Assembly: GCA_000727475.1 (NCBI GenBank)
Contig: KL647290.1
Span: 207,638-271,637 of the forward strand
Reading direction: 5' to 3'
DNA from: Sarcocystis neurona
Taxonomy: Eukaryota > Apicomplexa > Conoidasida > Eucoccidiorida > Sarcocystidae
DNA length: 64,000 nt
Position 1 is the first letter of the stretch. The number at the start of each line of letters is the position of its first letter. The position numbers were made by a program, and so were the translations under genes. The notes below the pieces were generated by a model. It saw nothing but the letters and a program-made list of their open reading frames with translations, ran no database searches and had not been told where the DNA came from. Shown here piece by piece: positions 50,101-61,513 of the stretch.

Positions 50101-53019
50101 ACACAAACATATCTACGTGCGTGTAGAGAAGACGGAGAAGACAGAGAATGATATGCGTATGTGTCTATACGCCGTAGAAGTGAAAGGCTCGCTTGACAAG
50201 CAGTGACGACTGAGAGAAGACGGGACACACAAACATATATGCGTGTGTGTGTACACCCGTGTTTGTCTGGGAGACGCAGTAAGAATAGAGAAAGAGATAT
50301 GTGTCTGTATACCGAGGAGAGGGGAAAAAGGTTGCGCGGCAGACCCACGAATGTATGTCTGTCTGTGCGCAGGTTGCCGCACCTGCGTAGAGAAAAACGC
50401 GTACCCATTCACCGGTGTACGTACACCAGAAACGACGTGAACGTCAGTGTGTACAGATACCGCAGGAGTGGAAGGGAGAAAAGGCAGAGAGAAAGAAGTT
50501 TGTGCAGCGCTGCAGATATCGCTGCGCAACAACTGCCCTCACGCAGAAGATTACACACAGGTACACACACAAAAACGCAACAACAAAGGACTCCACGCTA
50601 CACATATATAAATACAATACACATGGTGATAAACTGCATATATCTGCGAGAGAAGCAAACACATGCCTATATGCATGGGCAGCACGCAGTCAACTCGAAA
50701 GACGGGAAGAGAATAAAGAGAGTCATGTGTCTGTAGAAGCAGGCCTTTGTGCAAGGAGACACAGACAGGAAGACACAGGTGTCCACTGGTGTGGGCAGAG
50801 AAAAGATGTGTGGGAGGGGTAGAAGAAAACAGGTTTACGGAGAGGTCAAGAAAGAAGCGAAGGGTCCTCTCGCTCGGAGAGACGCCTCCGCAGACCGCTG
50901 CTCGCCAGAAAGCGCCTCGAAATTCCTACGCGTGTGTCTTTAGAGAAAAGAAGAGACACCGGGGAGAGGAGCAACAAAGGAAAGGCAACCCGCACTTTCC
51001 TAATACACGGATGTCTACGTGGAAAGGAAATATAGCGAGGAAGCGGAACGGACAAGCAGAGAACAGACTCGCACTTTTCTCTGTCATACACACACGTTCT
51101 TGTTGTCTCGCTGAGGTCGACGCTCTCAGGAAAAACAGACGCTCCCCCAAGAGAATCGAGTACAATTAACTCCCGTTTGTCTTCTTGTCGCTACTTGGGC
51201 GTAGACCTCCTCACAGGCCTACTACACGTGCAAGGGAAAGCGCGCCCGCCTCCACGCACAAGAAAGCTCACTCGAATAGACAGAATTTCCCACAAATGAT
51301 CAATCGTGGAAGATTGTTGTACACGTGGCAGAGGTGATCCACAAAACACAACATCCTCTACACGTAACATGGCGACGATACGTATTAGACAGAATCATGT
51401 ACATGTAGGGGTAGAGAATATCTGTAGGAGAACGGCAGCAGCAGCCCTCACGGATGTACTAGAACATGACTTTCTGCCAGTGCCTTTGAAAAGCGCACAC
51501 TTTTTCGAAGGCCGGCGACGTATTTCTCCCGCGGAAAGATGTCGGTAGATGCGAGAAATTAAAGTGGTAAATACACGCAGACGTGGAGGAGGGGTTGTTT
51601 TCCCCTAAAGACGCAGCGGAAGGTGATGACACTCTGCGGAGACGCAGCTTTGTATCCAGTTGTATACGTAGCGCACACAGCGAAGCGAACGAAAACGAAG
51701 GAGGTAAGCAGAGAGGCGCATAGTTGCAGTGTCTGTACACCTGGCGATCGAATACGACAGAAAGTCGTAAGCGCACAGAAATATATTCTAGCACAATGTC
51801 TGTACACCTGGCGAACGGAAAACAGACGTAACCAGACAGGCCCACACTCGCCGTGTGTGTACACCTCGCGAACAAAAAAAGGAATGTATGCGTAGAGGCA
51901 TATATCTGCAGTATCTGTACACCTGGCGGACGAACACAAGAGAGGTGTACGCAGAGAGGCATATATTAGCAGTGTCTGTACACCTGGCGGACGAACACAA
52001 AAGAGGTGTACGCAGAGAGGCATATATTAGCAGTGTCTGTACACCTGGCGGACGAACACAAAAGAGATGTACGCGGAGAGGCACATATGAGGAGTGTCTG
52101 TACACGTGAAAAACGAATGCGAAAGAGAAACGTAAGCAGACGGCCACATGTTTGCAGTCTCTGTACACACACAATGTGCACGGCGTGCAGAAAGCGCGGC
52201 ACTTTCGCAGATGGACGCGCTGCGCGGCTGCACGTCCCCGCGTCCACGCACCGATGTCTACACGTGTAGATCCATACGTATCTCTATATAATCTTGGATG
52301 GAGCGGCAGTGTGCAGGGAGGGATGTGTGGGTGTAGGTGTACGTGTGGTTTTACAAACAAAGATACGGAAACATGCCGATCTACACAGGTGCACCCTGTG
52401 ACAGTCTCTGTGGATGTGTACCTAAAAATCTAACACACGGGCAGGTAATACGGGCGGCCGCCACATGAAGGTCTACGTGGCGCACACGCTTGTTTCCTGA
52501 GCGGATTGACTCATACAGACTCAACTACATACATACGTACTATATATTAACGCACAGGAAGGGAGAAATAGACACATCCATTTGTATACACACACTGCAG
52601 CGTGCGTGTGTATATGCGTGAGCAGCGGCGAGGCGCACGATTTTTTCACACCTCCCTCTGTGTGTGCCCCCGTCCCCCTCCACATTTGCACGTCTACGCA
52701 GACACACAAACTGATGGATTCTGCAGATATACATTTGGGACACTATTTCCCAGTCAATATGGTCGACGGTGCGGACCACATGCTGCGCGCGGGAGAAGGG
52801 TTTTACAGGGGACGGTACACAAGACGGAGAGAGACAGAAAAAAAAGCTGCTTACCTGGGCAGCAGCATGATCACCTAAAAGGCGACGTTCCTCCGTGAAG
52901 CCCACGAGAGAGGGAGTGAAACGTTCTGAAAGCTCTGTTGTAACCACCGTAACAGCGCCACGTTGAACCGTCGCAATTACGCTGTTGAGGCTGCCCAAAT
53001 CGATGCCCAGGACCACCAT
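32787..53019 (-). CDS. HSP110: Cytosolic Hsp110-family chaperone / nucleotide exchange factor
   Basis: Hsp70-superfamily nucleotide exchange factor and holdase. Exons (- strand): 53019-52855, 49520-49371, 48066-47844, 46272-46011, 44430-44240, 43232-43081, 40759-40384, 38701-37860, 36010-35897 and 33433-33307, plus a tentative last exon 32818-32787 ending TGA. Every internal junction is phase-consistent. Landmarks: [18 protein letters not shown] (ATP site, residue 1); [17 protein letters not shown] (56); [16 protein letters not shown] (125) and [16 protein letters not shown] (160); LDYGMYRR (182); [14 protein letters not shown] (298); [15 protein letters not shown] (340); [15 protein letters not shown] (about 480); then an Ala/Gly acidic loop (about 550-640) and the C-terminal helical bundle with [22 protein letters not shown] and [14 protein letters not shown]. 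Total is about 877 residues against about 840 for human HSPA4. It resembles the cytosolic Plasmodium Hsp110 type. There is no signal peptide or ER-retention end, so it is not HYOU1/Grp170. The final exon is the weakest call. Confidence 0.95.
33580..33830. repeat. Intronic/intergenic repeat with ctgcttcagc cores
   Basis: Four cores of gctgcttcagc type (near 33591, 33663, 33750 and 33806), each followed by a long TATA tract and then a caacaa-type block. It lies in the Hsp110 intron between 35897 and 33433. Confidence 0.7.
34250..35130. repeat. Higher-order satellite in the Hsp110 intron, about 170-250 bp
   Basis: The core ttcaagagcgtatgtgtg recurs at about 34701 and 34951, with a diverged copy near 34527. 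A second core, cttcacaagcgtacgta, recurs near 34818 and 35063 with relatives near 34288 and 34597. TATA tracts fill the spacers. The intron runs from 35897 to 33433. Confidence 0.75.
35420..35720. repeat. GATA/CATA-type tetranucleotide array
   Basis: Reiterated tagatacata and taggtagatacataggtaga units pass into catacatacatata. It lies in the same Hsp110 intron. Confidence 0.85.
36011..37240. repeat. CAG block (+ strand), sense CTG in Hsp110 intron
   Basis: The + strand is CAG-rich, so the Hsp110 sense strand is CTG-rich, up to the acceptor of exon 36010-35897. Long forward frames rich in Gln/Ala and reverse frames rich in Leu/Cys are by-products. Confidence 0.8.
40760..41920. repeat. CAG block (+ strand), sense CTG in Hsp110 intron
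   Basis: Same arrangement directly upstream of the 40759 exon. The sense strand reads CTG/GTTG repeats for about 1.1 kb before the acceptor. Frames up to 338 codons occur on both strands, all low complexity. Confidence 0.8.
42420..43840. repeat. ACATA/TACA microsatellites flanking an Hsp110 exon
   Basis: Runs such as catacatatatatacat and acacacacatatatac on both sides of exon 43232-43081. Nothing else is seen in these intronic parts. Confidence 0.75.
45560..45990. repeat. Diverged tandem repeat, about 77-129 bp, with GTGGCCGA cores
   Basis: TGTGGCCGA cores occur near 45571, 45648, 45733 and 45862. Each is followed by a tcccttcgcg-like block, an AAAG-type block and a tgcgccgcct tail, with TATA spacers. 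It ends about 20 bp past the 46011 donor within the 46010-44431 intron of Hsp110. Confidence 0.75.
49690..50310. repeat. Two diverged tandem duplications, about 102 and 126 bp
   Basis: agctgctg-containing units recur at 49731 and 49833. Units with gacacacaaacatat recur at 50098 and 50224. Both lie in the first Hsp110 intron. Confidence 0.65.
51700..52175. repeat. 61-bp satellite in Hsp110 intron 1
   Basis: The motif ctgtacacctggcg recurs at 51733, 51800, about 51855, 51915, 51976, 52037, 52098 (last base changes) and 52161. The four central copies have exact 61-bp spacing and are nearly identical; outer copies are diverged. Confidence 0.9.
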
Positions 53020-56000
53020 TTTGTCAGGGATACGTGGGCGAGTGTGTGGAAAATGAGGTTTATCGGTCCGCCACCAGAGTGAACGCCCGCGAAGGTTCTC
53101 GCACAGCCGGGGATTTCTGAGTATCCCAAGCAACCGACGACGACGACTTCACGCCGCCGCCACGCGTTGTGCGCAGTGAGTCCAACCGTCCGTCCTTCGC
53201 TCGGTGGGTTTGCGCTGGACGGGAAAGGAGAAAAAAAAGAGCGTTTTGCTTCAGGGAATGTAGGACAGGATGACGTTCCGGGGGAAAAGACCGAAGTCAG
53301 TCGCAGCAAAAGAAGTTCCGCAGAGTCAGTTTCTCAGAAAAGGCGGGAAAGACGGGTTCTTTGTCCAGCACAACCGGAACACAAGAACGCTGCGAAAACC
53401 ATGAAGAGGGGCAGATCAGGGACTGGTCTCAGTGGCACACAGAGCAGAAGAATACAAGAAAACGCGTCACAGCATCACTTGAATGAGAAGGGAGGGAACG
53501 GGGTTTTTCCGCACACGTCTCTCACACGCTCTCCACTCTTGCGACTGCACCACAGGAGTCTACTCTGATCGAAGCCAGAAACAGGGAAAGCACAGTTTAC
53601 CACCACGCGTCGTCAATGAATTTCTCACGACCTACTTGTTGTTTCGTTTCGGCAGCGGCGATGCGCCGCGGCGGAGTCCGGAGAGGATCGGGAGGGGCAG
53701 AGGACGGCTTGTCGTACAGAAGTTCGTATTCTCTCTGTGGAGTACGCAAGGATGCAAGTTCCACGAAGCGAGATCAGAATGTGTATACGGATGTATTTGT
53801 GTACTCAGCTACAGTGGACAGATACACGCCAGGCAGGAGCGGAAAGGGGCGCGGGAGGAGCGAAAAGTTGAGTGTAGTGTCGATGGAAAGTACGCTCTCG
53901 AGGGTCCACACCCGCAGAAGGCGGACGTTTTCCAGGACAGTGATAGTCCACGTGAAACACTGGACAGAGGAGTGAAGAGGACAGTGGGAAAACTCGGTAA
54001 ACAGGGAAAAGCAGGTAGCGATGGCGGGCGTTACTACCTCACTTCTAACAGGTGGGGGTGGGGGAAAGGGGGGGGCTCGCGTGGAACGGAAGATGCACCA
54101 ACAGCTCGCACAGGGGTGACACTGTACAGTAATACGAAACTTTCGGAAAGCGACGGAAGCAAAACACCGCTAGATGACGCCTGTATCTTCGAGCTGCATT
54201 GGCACACAGAGAAAACGACGGTTCCAGCGCGAAAGTCTTACGACACGAGCGCCAGCAGCAGGGATATACTACAAGCAGCAAGAGCTCGCACTGTACAGCA
54301 GCGGGTGGGAGCAACAGCAACACGTGGACGACGGGGCCTCAAGAGTAGCTGAAGTAGGGAGGATTCGTCGGGGCAGCACCAACGGCAGGGGCTCGTAGTC
54401 GTACGAGGAGGAGGAAGACTGCGCGGCAGCAGCAGTAGCAGCGGCACCGGCATCATCGCAGCAACAGCGGCTGCTGCAGGTGAGAAGCGCATGGCAGCAA
54501 GAACAAGAGAAACAAAGCCACATCAAAACGAACAGACACGGGCCGTGGGAAGGGGAGAGGTGGCAACAGCAGCACAAGCACCACAGGAAAAGCAAAAAGG
54601 AAGAGCAAGGCAACGATCAAAGGAGAGCGCGAGGACGTGGTGAAGGAGGGACTCTTCCTGCACGCGGCAACCGTCGAGGTGCCGAATGCGTAGCCGCGCT
54701 TCAACGACAGCAGCAGCAGCAGTATACAAAAGAGGAACAAGTCGTTGTTGCACAAACCCCACACAGTTACAGTGCCCGTTTCGTCTGTCTTGCCGCTGTC
54801 ACACACTCTAATCATCCTGTATGGCACGAGCGTCATTATGCGTTTACCACGCGTGCAAAATAAGGGGTCGTGTATGACAATCATTACTACACTCGAAACC
54901 CGCTTCCTTCTACTGATAATATTTTCTGAATGCCCTGCTGGGCACGCAGTATTATTATTGCTAGAGCAAGGCCACCTGGATATGCACGTGGCGATAAGCA
55001 TATTATATATATATGTATATATATGTATATACAGATGTGCGTGAACATCGGTCCCTCTCTCGCACTCCCTCTCTCTCACTGAACACTTCATTTTGGCCGT
55101 GTGCACGTACGAATGATGCATTGTTCCCTCTCGATCTCATTATGTCGTTCTCCATGCATCTCCCCATGTGTGTGTATATGCGTGCACAGAATAAGGCAAG
55201 GCGCTCTCACGCTCGCCGCGCATATCTCTGTGTGCACGCATACACATGGAAAGTGTACGGTGTCCTCCCTATCAGTCTTGTTTCGCGTTTCCCTGCGTAC
55301 ATACACAGATCAAGCGAGTATGCGTTGCCACTCCCAATGAAATACTACCTCTGCTGCCGCCAATTAAGACAAACACTGAGAGGACGACGCTCGCTACTCT
55401 TTGCATGCCGATATACTCACATCGCCGCTGTTACATCAGCACTAGAGCTCGCCGTATCCCAGTTCCGCTGTAGCGAAGCTACTCTTCTTCTTCTAAGTTT
55501 TACTGATACCAGGACGCTGCGTCGTGAATTAGGGCACTGGATCTCTGTGTCACTGTCATCTATTCGACTGGCACGATTTCCTTAAGGTGTAGCTCTCTGA
55601 CCACACGTCGTACTTCTTAAACTGACGTCTATACACGTCGTTATCTGTATGTAGACACACGAAGGGCCGTGCACAACACCAAATTAATGAGCAGCAAGCT
55701 CTCGCTAGCGCCCACTGCGGCCACAATGAATTTCTGCTACGAATGAAGGATTCGAACTACATGGCTCCACATACTGTATGCATACGTGTTGGAATGCAGT
55801 GCATCGGTGAACAATTGCAGCAGCGTACACAGTCAGTTGCTCAAGTGTATGCAGGCATATTTTAACGTGTGCGGGGGACACTTCCCATCCATTGCTGCGC
55901 ACGGAGGCAGTGCAAGTGTTTAACGCATCACATGTCTCCGCGTATCGACCTACAGAGAAAGGCAGCTACTACAGCAGTGGAGGACGTGCGCACTCGCTTT

Positions 56001-57950
56001 TTTATACAGACAAACCCACATTATGTGACTGGCCCAAAAGGAGAGACACAACACAACGGTGTGCGTGTGTCACTGCGTAAGTATTGAGATATGTTCAGAC
56101 TGGGAAAAGCTACGTGTGCACGTTAAACGAGCTTGACGTCACACGCAGTATACTGTGACAGCAACGTGTACAAACATTAGTATGCCATCACCGTGCATCT
56201 TTATCGAAGTACGGACAATGACGGTGACAGCAGTTATACAAACTGTTAGAGAAAATACGACAAGGTGGCGTGTGTTTTTGGTGGTGCAGACGGAAATATG
56301 GAATGAACACCACCAGTGGTGGTACGAAAGATACGAGGAGCTGTCACACGTATCTGTAATGCTACTAACCTAACAGTGGAGGCAACATTTTTGAGCGGGA
56401 TTTTGCGATTCACCGTCTTTCCACGCAGGACATGCGTGTTTGAGAAGTAGCAGGGAGAAGCAACACGTAAACGTTCCCTCACTGCAGCTCGCCGCCGCTC
56501 CTGCGCCCCGGTTGTAGTTGCAAGACGCCGAAGTACACATATCAGGACATACGTGTACACCTGACCAGCGCTACATCTACATGCCTCGTCGTTGCTCTCC
56601 AGTGTAGTGTACGCAACAGTGTCGAGCCAGTTTGAAATCGACATACAGTGTCTTCCTGCATACTATATATGTATTCGTCTCTTTATACACTGGTCCTCTA
56701 TTCTTCACCCTAGATGTATTGCATACACCCGTGTGGCTAAGTTTTAGACGAACAGTGTCACGGTGCCACAAGTGTCGACACCTGCGCATCTACAGATGGC
56801 GAAATTGTCTATGCTGCGGCGCCACGCGGTGTGAAGGCGGAATCCTATCGACGGCATGCATTTTTACGTGGAATTAACGTAGTGCCTGTGAATTTGTTTT
56901 GCGTGTACTCCGTACGTATGTGTACAAAGGGTGTTCGTGGGAGGAAAGTGTGTACGGTTAATTACGACCGCTATTACATCAGTAATTTAGTATTCATACC
57001 TCCATATCTATGTGTGCGGCTGTTGTTTGGTGTGGCACCCGGCGGACGGGAGCCACTTCTGCACGTAATTGAGCGTCTGCAGACGATAGCCTACAGATTA
57101 CACGGGGTGTGGGTGGCTTCTCTGGTAAACGGAAGTTCCGATAGAAGGAAGAAGATATCTTAGATAGTCTCTACGCGGATTTATACGCAAGTGTCCGTGC
57201 ACCTCTGCCTCTCTACAGAGACATTTACGCGTAGTAACAGACTCCACGTACCGTATGAGAGAGACAGCTGTCTAAGCGTCGCGGTACGGGGTGGCTACGA
57301 CAGAACAACGTTGCCGGCTGGAATTCCCCCACACATATACGTGACTGTGCCGCCAAAATGTGGAATATAATAAGATAGTGCACACACATACAACGAGCCA
57401 TCTGCATTCGCGTGTGTTGCGGTGGATTTCCGTCACCATTTGCCGTGTACCCACACGCATATTCCTGGCGACGCCTGTTTCAAAGGCATGACACTCTTTC
57501 TAGTCGTAAACGAGCCAAGAAGAAAATTTTTACAGGTACGTATATATATATATATATAAGCCACTTTGTTGTCGTCGTCCCTGTGCTACTGCTACTCGCA
57601 GCGACAGCGAGCCTGTCGCTCTGTCCTCTAAAACTCCTACGCATTTCTATACATTCGAACTAATGTAGACACGCACGTGGAAGTTAGTGAAAACTTACGT
57701 CGAGTCCCTCGCCGTGGAGAATCACCTAGGATTATCAGTGAACAAGCTCTACGGGGTAGCGTGAAAAACGCACCAATACGATTGAAATTCTCTGCAGTCG
57801 TGGGGCAGCTGCAGGAAACTCTCATCTACACCAGGGCACCCGCACTAATTTCGGTGCGGAACAGAAACATTACGAGCGACGGCAGTAAGATGTGGCATCC
57901 CAACACCAAAAGGAACAGGAACAAGCTGAGTGCACTGGGCCAGCGGGTAT
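53020..57950. other. Hsp110 upstream region and repeat-poor segment, no gene secured
   Basis: From the Hsp110 ATG to about 58 kb only moderate open frames occur. The largest is + strand 53483-54352, with no recognised domain. CAG runs are short (54420-54480, 54710). From 55.1 to 57.9 kb the sequence is balanced and repeat-poor, with no convincing coding signal. The Hsp110 promoter should lie in the first part; no clear heat-shock element array was found by eye. Confidence 0.55.
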
Positions 57951-58019
57951 ATCACGACGTGGAGCGCTACAGCAACAGCGGTTGCAGTAAAAGTTGACTC
58001 CGACACCACAACCGAGACG

Positions 58020-60460
58020 CTGTGTGCGTCAGCGACAGCACCGGAAGCAGTGGCAGGAGCAGTGAGGTTGAAAGTACCAGGAATGACGCCCTCGTGGAAA
58101 CGCCCAGCAGCAGCCAGGTCGACAACTGCAGGAAGGGCAGCTGCAGCAACGAGGACACCGGCAGAGAAGCAGCGACAGCAGCAAAGGTCTGTTTCGATTT
58201 CTTATATAGCAGCAGACGCGGCGGGGACTGTTTCTTCGAGCTAGCGAGGACACCAACGCGCGGCAGGTCGTTTCTTCTACGTTGTGCTCTACTGAAGGTG
58301 CCCTCGTTTGCACTTACACGCAGTTGGAAGACGTGTCTTGATGTCAGGCAACCCGTACGCTGCAGTAAATGTGCTGCCGTCCTTTTGCGGTGCAGTCTTC
58401 TTCGTCATACGCAGGCCAGTCAGCTGAGTTCCTTCTGGTAGTTGCTGCTACTGTTAAGAACACTGCTCCTCGTGCTCCTTGAACAGCTGTTCCTGTCTTT
58501 GCTTTTGCGAGACATCTGCTGCTCCAGCTGCCACAAGCGCTGCTGCTGCTGGAGGCGCATGGCTTCACGCGCCGGTAGTCCACATGCTGTTGCTGCCAGG
58601 AGTCTTGCTGTCGCTGGTTCTACGCCTCCTGCTGTTGTTTGTAGACGTGATGCTGGGTATCCTGTAGCCGCTGCTGCAGCCGGGCTACTTTCTGCTGTAG
58701 TTGCTACAGCTGTTGTTGTACTTGCTGCCGTTGCGGGTACAATTTTTTGCGGCTGGTGCAGGTGTACTACGATGCATATCGCTTCACGTGGTAATCTTGC
58801 TTCTGCAGCTATCAGATGTCGTTCCCCTAGTGCCTGGCGCTGATGCTGATACATACTGGATGATGTTGCGAATCCTGCGACTGCGGCGGCTGGAATGTGT
58901 GCTGTCTATGTAACACACGCCGCTGGACAACCTACATGAGTGCTGCCCTTGCTGTACGTATTCCTGCCTCTCTTAGACACTTTTCTGGTCGGGCGGACGT
59001 GCCACCCCTTCTCCGTTACTTCTGCTGCTGCTGTCGCAGCTTGCCTTGCTGAGAGTGTGCTCGTGCTGTTGCCACAGCTGCCTTTCCTGCTGATGTGCTT
59101 CTGCAGCTCTTGAAACGTCCTATTGTCCTGCTGAAGTTACCCTGCTCCGCAGCTGGTGGTGCTAGGTGTGTTGCCCTTGTGTCCCTGCACCTGTCTGATC
59201 TGCTCTTTGCTCTGCACAGAAGCTACTGCTGCGCGACTGCTCTCTGCTTCTTTGCAGAAATACCACGTCGTCCACGCGCTGCCCGTGGCCCCTCTAGTCC
59301 GGCGGTACCCAGTAATGATGCTATGCTGCTACCGTTGACCATAATACAGCCGTCTTCCTCTTTGCTGTGGGTGTGAGCGATCGCGGCTTCAGATCGCGTC
59401 TCTGTTCCTGTCGTCCCTCCTGCTGAACCCTACACCACTCGCGCTGCCCCTTGTGGTGCTGTTTGCTCCGCGACGGCTGTTCTGCCGTTGCTGTACTACT
59501 GCTCTGGAGTAGCACTATAGTGGAAGTCTACGTCCTGTCCCGGTGCTGGCGATCCTCGTCCTTGCAGTGCTGTGCGACTGCTGCCGCGCACCATCGACCA
59601 ACAAAAGTAGGGCGTGCTCGGAAATGCCGGTTGCTGCTGCGCCGTGGCGACTCCTGCTCTCAACAGATCTCGTATGACTCCGTCCGCGCCTACTAGATTT
59701 ACGTCTTCTGCGCGTGCTGGAGCCGGAGCTGCTCCTGCTACTCTTCTTCCACACGGCCGCCCGTGCAGCGCGGTGGTGGTGGTGGTGATCCTCTCTTGCG
59801 GCCGGTCGGGCTCGCGCGCACGGCTGTCGCTGCTGCTGTTGCTTATGGAAGGAACGAAGCGTCGCGCTGCGCCAGAGTGATGGCTGATCTCACTAAGAAC
59901 AACGTCTTGCTGCTGCACATACAGAAGCAGTTGCGCAGTGGCGGCCTTCTTGTGGATCGCCATGGTGACGAGTGGTCCAGAGAGAATCTGTCTTCCATTT
60001 GTGTGGGCAGGAAGAGCTCTTGAGGACGTTTCCTTCTATTTTTCTACCCTTTTCTTCTCTTCCCCCAAAAAGACAAACACTGAATTGCCGCTTCTGCTGT
60101 AGTTGCTGTTGCTGCGCTCGTGCTGCTGCTCCTCCCTCTCTCTGGCCACGCCCGCTCTCGCGCGCGCGTCTTGCCGCCGCTGGTGCTGCACGACGCCGCC
60201 GCCTGGGCAGCAGCAGCACTAGCGGACAGTGGCTCTGCCCTGCCGCGCAGCGCCGTCTTCACCTGCACTCTCGTGTCCCTGTCGCACAGCTCCTCTTTCT
60301 CTTCCTCTTTCTCTTCCACTTGCTTACTTTGTGGGTCTGGCTGGTTCTGCTGGTGCTGTTGCCGCGGAAAAAAAGGAACGCGTAGGAGAACAGTCCAGAG
60401 GCTCGCTGTGATGCTGCGCTCTTGAAACCGCGGGGAAAACAAGAGGACGCGGCGGCAGCA
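58020..60460. repeat. CTG-rich block upstream of GAP50
   Basis: From about 58.44 kb the + strand is CTG-rich with many frames open on both strands. It could be 5' introns/UTR of GAP50 (sense CTG) or exons of a - strand gene (sense CAG). Nothing in it could be assigned. Confidence 0.6.
59496..59963 (-). CDS. Hypothetical open reading frame in the CTG-rich block upstream of GAP50
   Basis: 155 codons from MAIHKKAATAQLLLYVQQQ to stop, with sense-strand CAG codons giving Gln and Ala and a mixed, fairly protein-like composition (DVVLSEISHHSGAARRFVP; AEDVNLVGADGVIRDLLRAG). No domain is recognised. The opposite strand is also open nearby (59880-60023, MADLTKNNVLLLHIQKQ), so strand is uncertain. Another - strand frame at 58854-58420, ending in a Gln-rich, coiled-coil-like stretch, could be a later exon of the same gene. 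GAP50 runs away from it on the other strand, so a divergent arrangement is possible. Confidence 0.25.
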   Translation of the reverse strand: MAIHKKAATAQLLLYVQQQDVVLSEISHHSGAARRFVPSISNSSSDSRAREPDRPQERITTTTTALHGRPCGRRVAGAAPAPARAEDVNLVGADGVIRDLLRAGVATAQQQPAFPSTPYFCWSMVRGSSRTALQGRGSPAPGQDVDFHYSATPEQ

Positions 60461-61513
60461 GCGGCGGCTACTCCTGCGGCAATAGCACGTACACATCGCC
60501 TTTTTTCCGGTCCTGCCTCGTTTCTTTCCTTCTCTTTACCTTCCGGACGCTCTTCACCTTCTCTTCGATCTTGCTCCCTGCTCCAACACAACCGCTTGCC
60601 ATCCTTCCTGCGCCCGTGCAGCAGCGGCCGCAGCGGCGCTACGCTGCCTCCTTGTCTTCTCCGTACTGTGGTAGAGTACTGTACAGCAGCGGAGCTGCAC
60701 CAGCAGCAGCGCTTGCATATTTCACACACGTACATCTCGCGTTGTCGATTCATTCTTTTTTCTCTTCTACTCTTGCCAACGTCCTGGCGACGAGCAGCAC
60801 AACACAAATCCCGCAAGATGAAGCAAGAGCAGCAGCGTGCTGTCTTCGGCTCTACTGCAGAAGCGGCAGCACTGCAGCAACGTGCCAACAGCGTGTCCCC
60901 AGTCAATAGTAGCAGCAGCAACAGCCGCAGCAGCGACTGCCTCAACGAAGAAACTTCCGCTATGGCTTCTTCCTCGCCATCACACAGACCTTCTTCCCCC
61001 GTTCCTACCGCTAAAGATACACCGAATCTCCCTCTCCTACACCCATGCGCGCAGGTGACCACCCATAATGCCGCGACGACGACGACAACTGGTGGTGGAT
61101 CTGTTGCCGTTGCAGTGCCGACCCCAACCACGACGACGCCGACAAGTAGAGGCAGCAATAGCAGCAGCATCATCTGTTCTCCACTTCCTTTCTCTTCCTC
61201 TCTGTGCACCTCCTCCTGCTCTTCGCCGTCGTCTTCGCCTTCGCTCTCCAGCACGGGTCTGCTGCGTTCTCTCTGCCGCCAGTGGTCCAGCAGCTGCAGC
61301 CACCACTGCTGCCATACGCTGCCGCTGTCGCCACCTCTTCCCCCACCTTCGGCAGCCGAAGCTTCCAGGACTCGTGGCTGCTATCTCTTTCAACAGCCGC
61401 AGCAGCAGCTTCACTGCTGGCAGCACCTGCCACGCGTCGTGAGCTGCAGCAGCAGCGCGAGGCGCATCAGCACTTGTAGTAGGAAACGATCTTCGAGCCG
61501 TCCCCGCCTTTGT

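Noticed and set aside
53483..54352. 289-codon + strand frame upstream of Hsp110
   Set aside because: No motif, mixed chance-like composition and no splice or conservation evidence. More likely 5' flank of Hsp110.
55735..55775. tRNA-like T-arm sequence (ggattcgaac) on the - strand sense
   Set aside because: No matching acceptor stem, D arm or anticodon arm could be folded around it.
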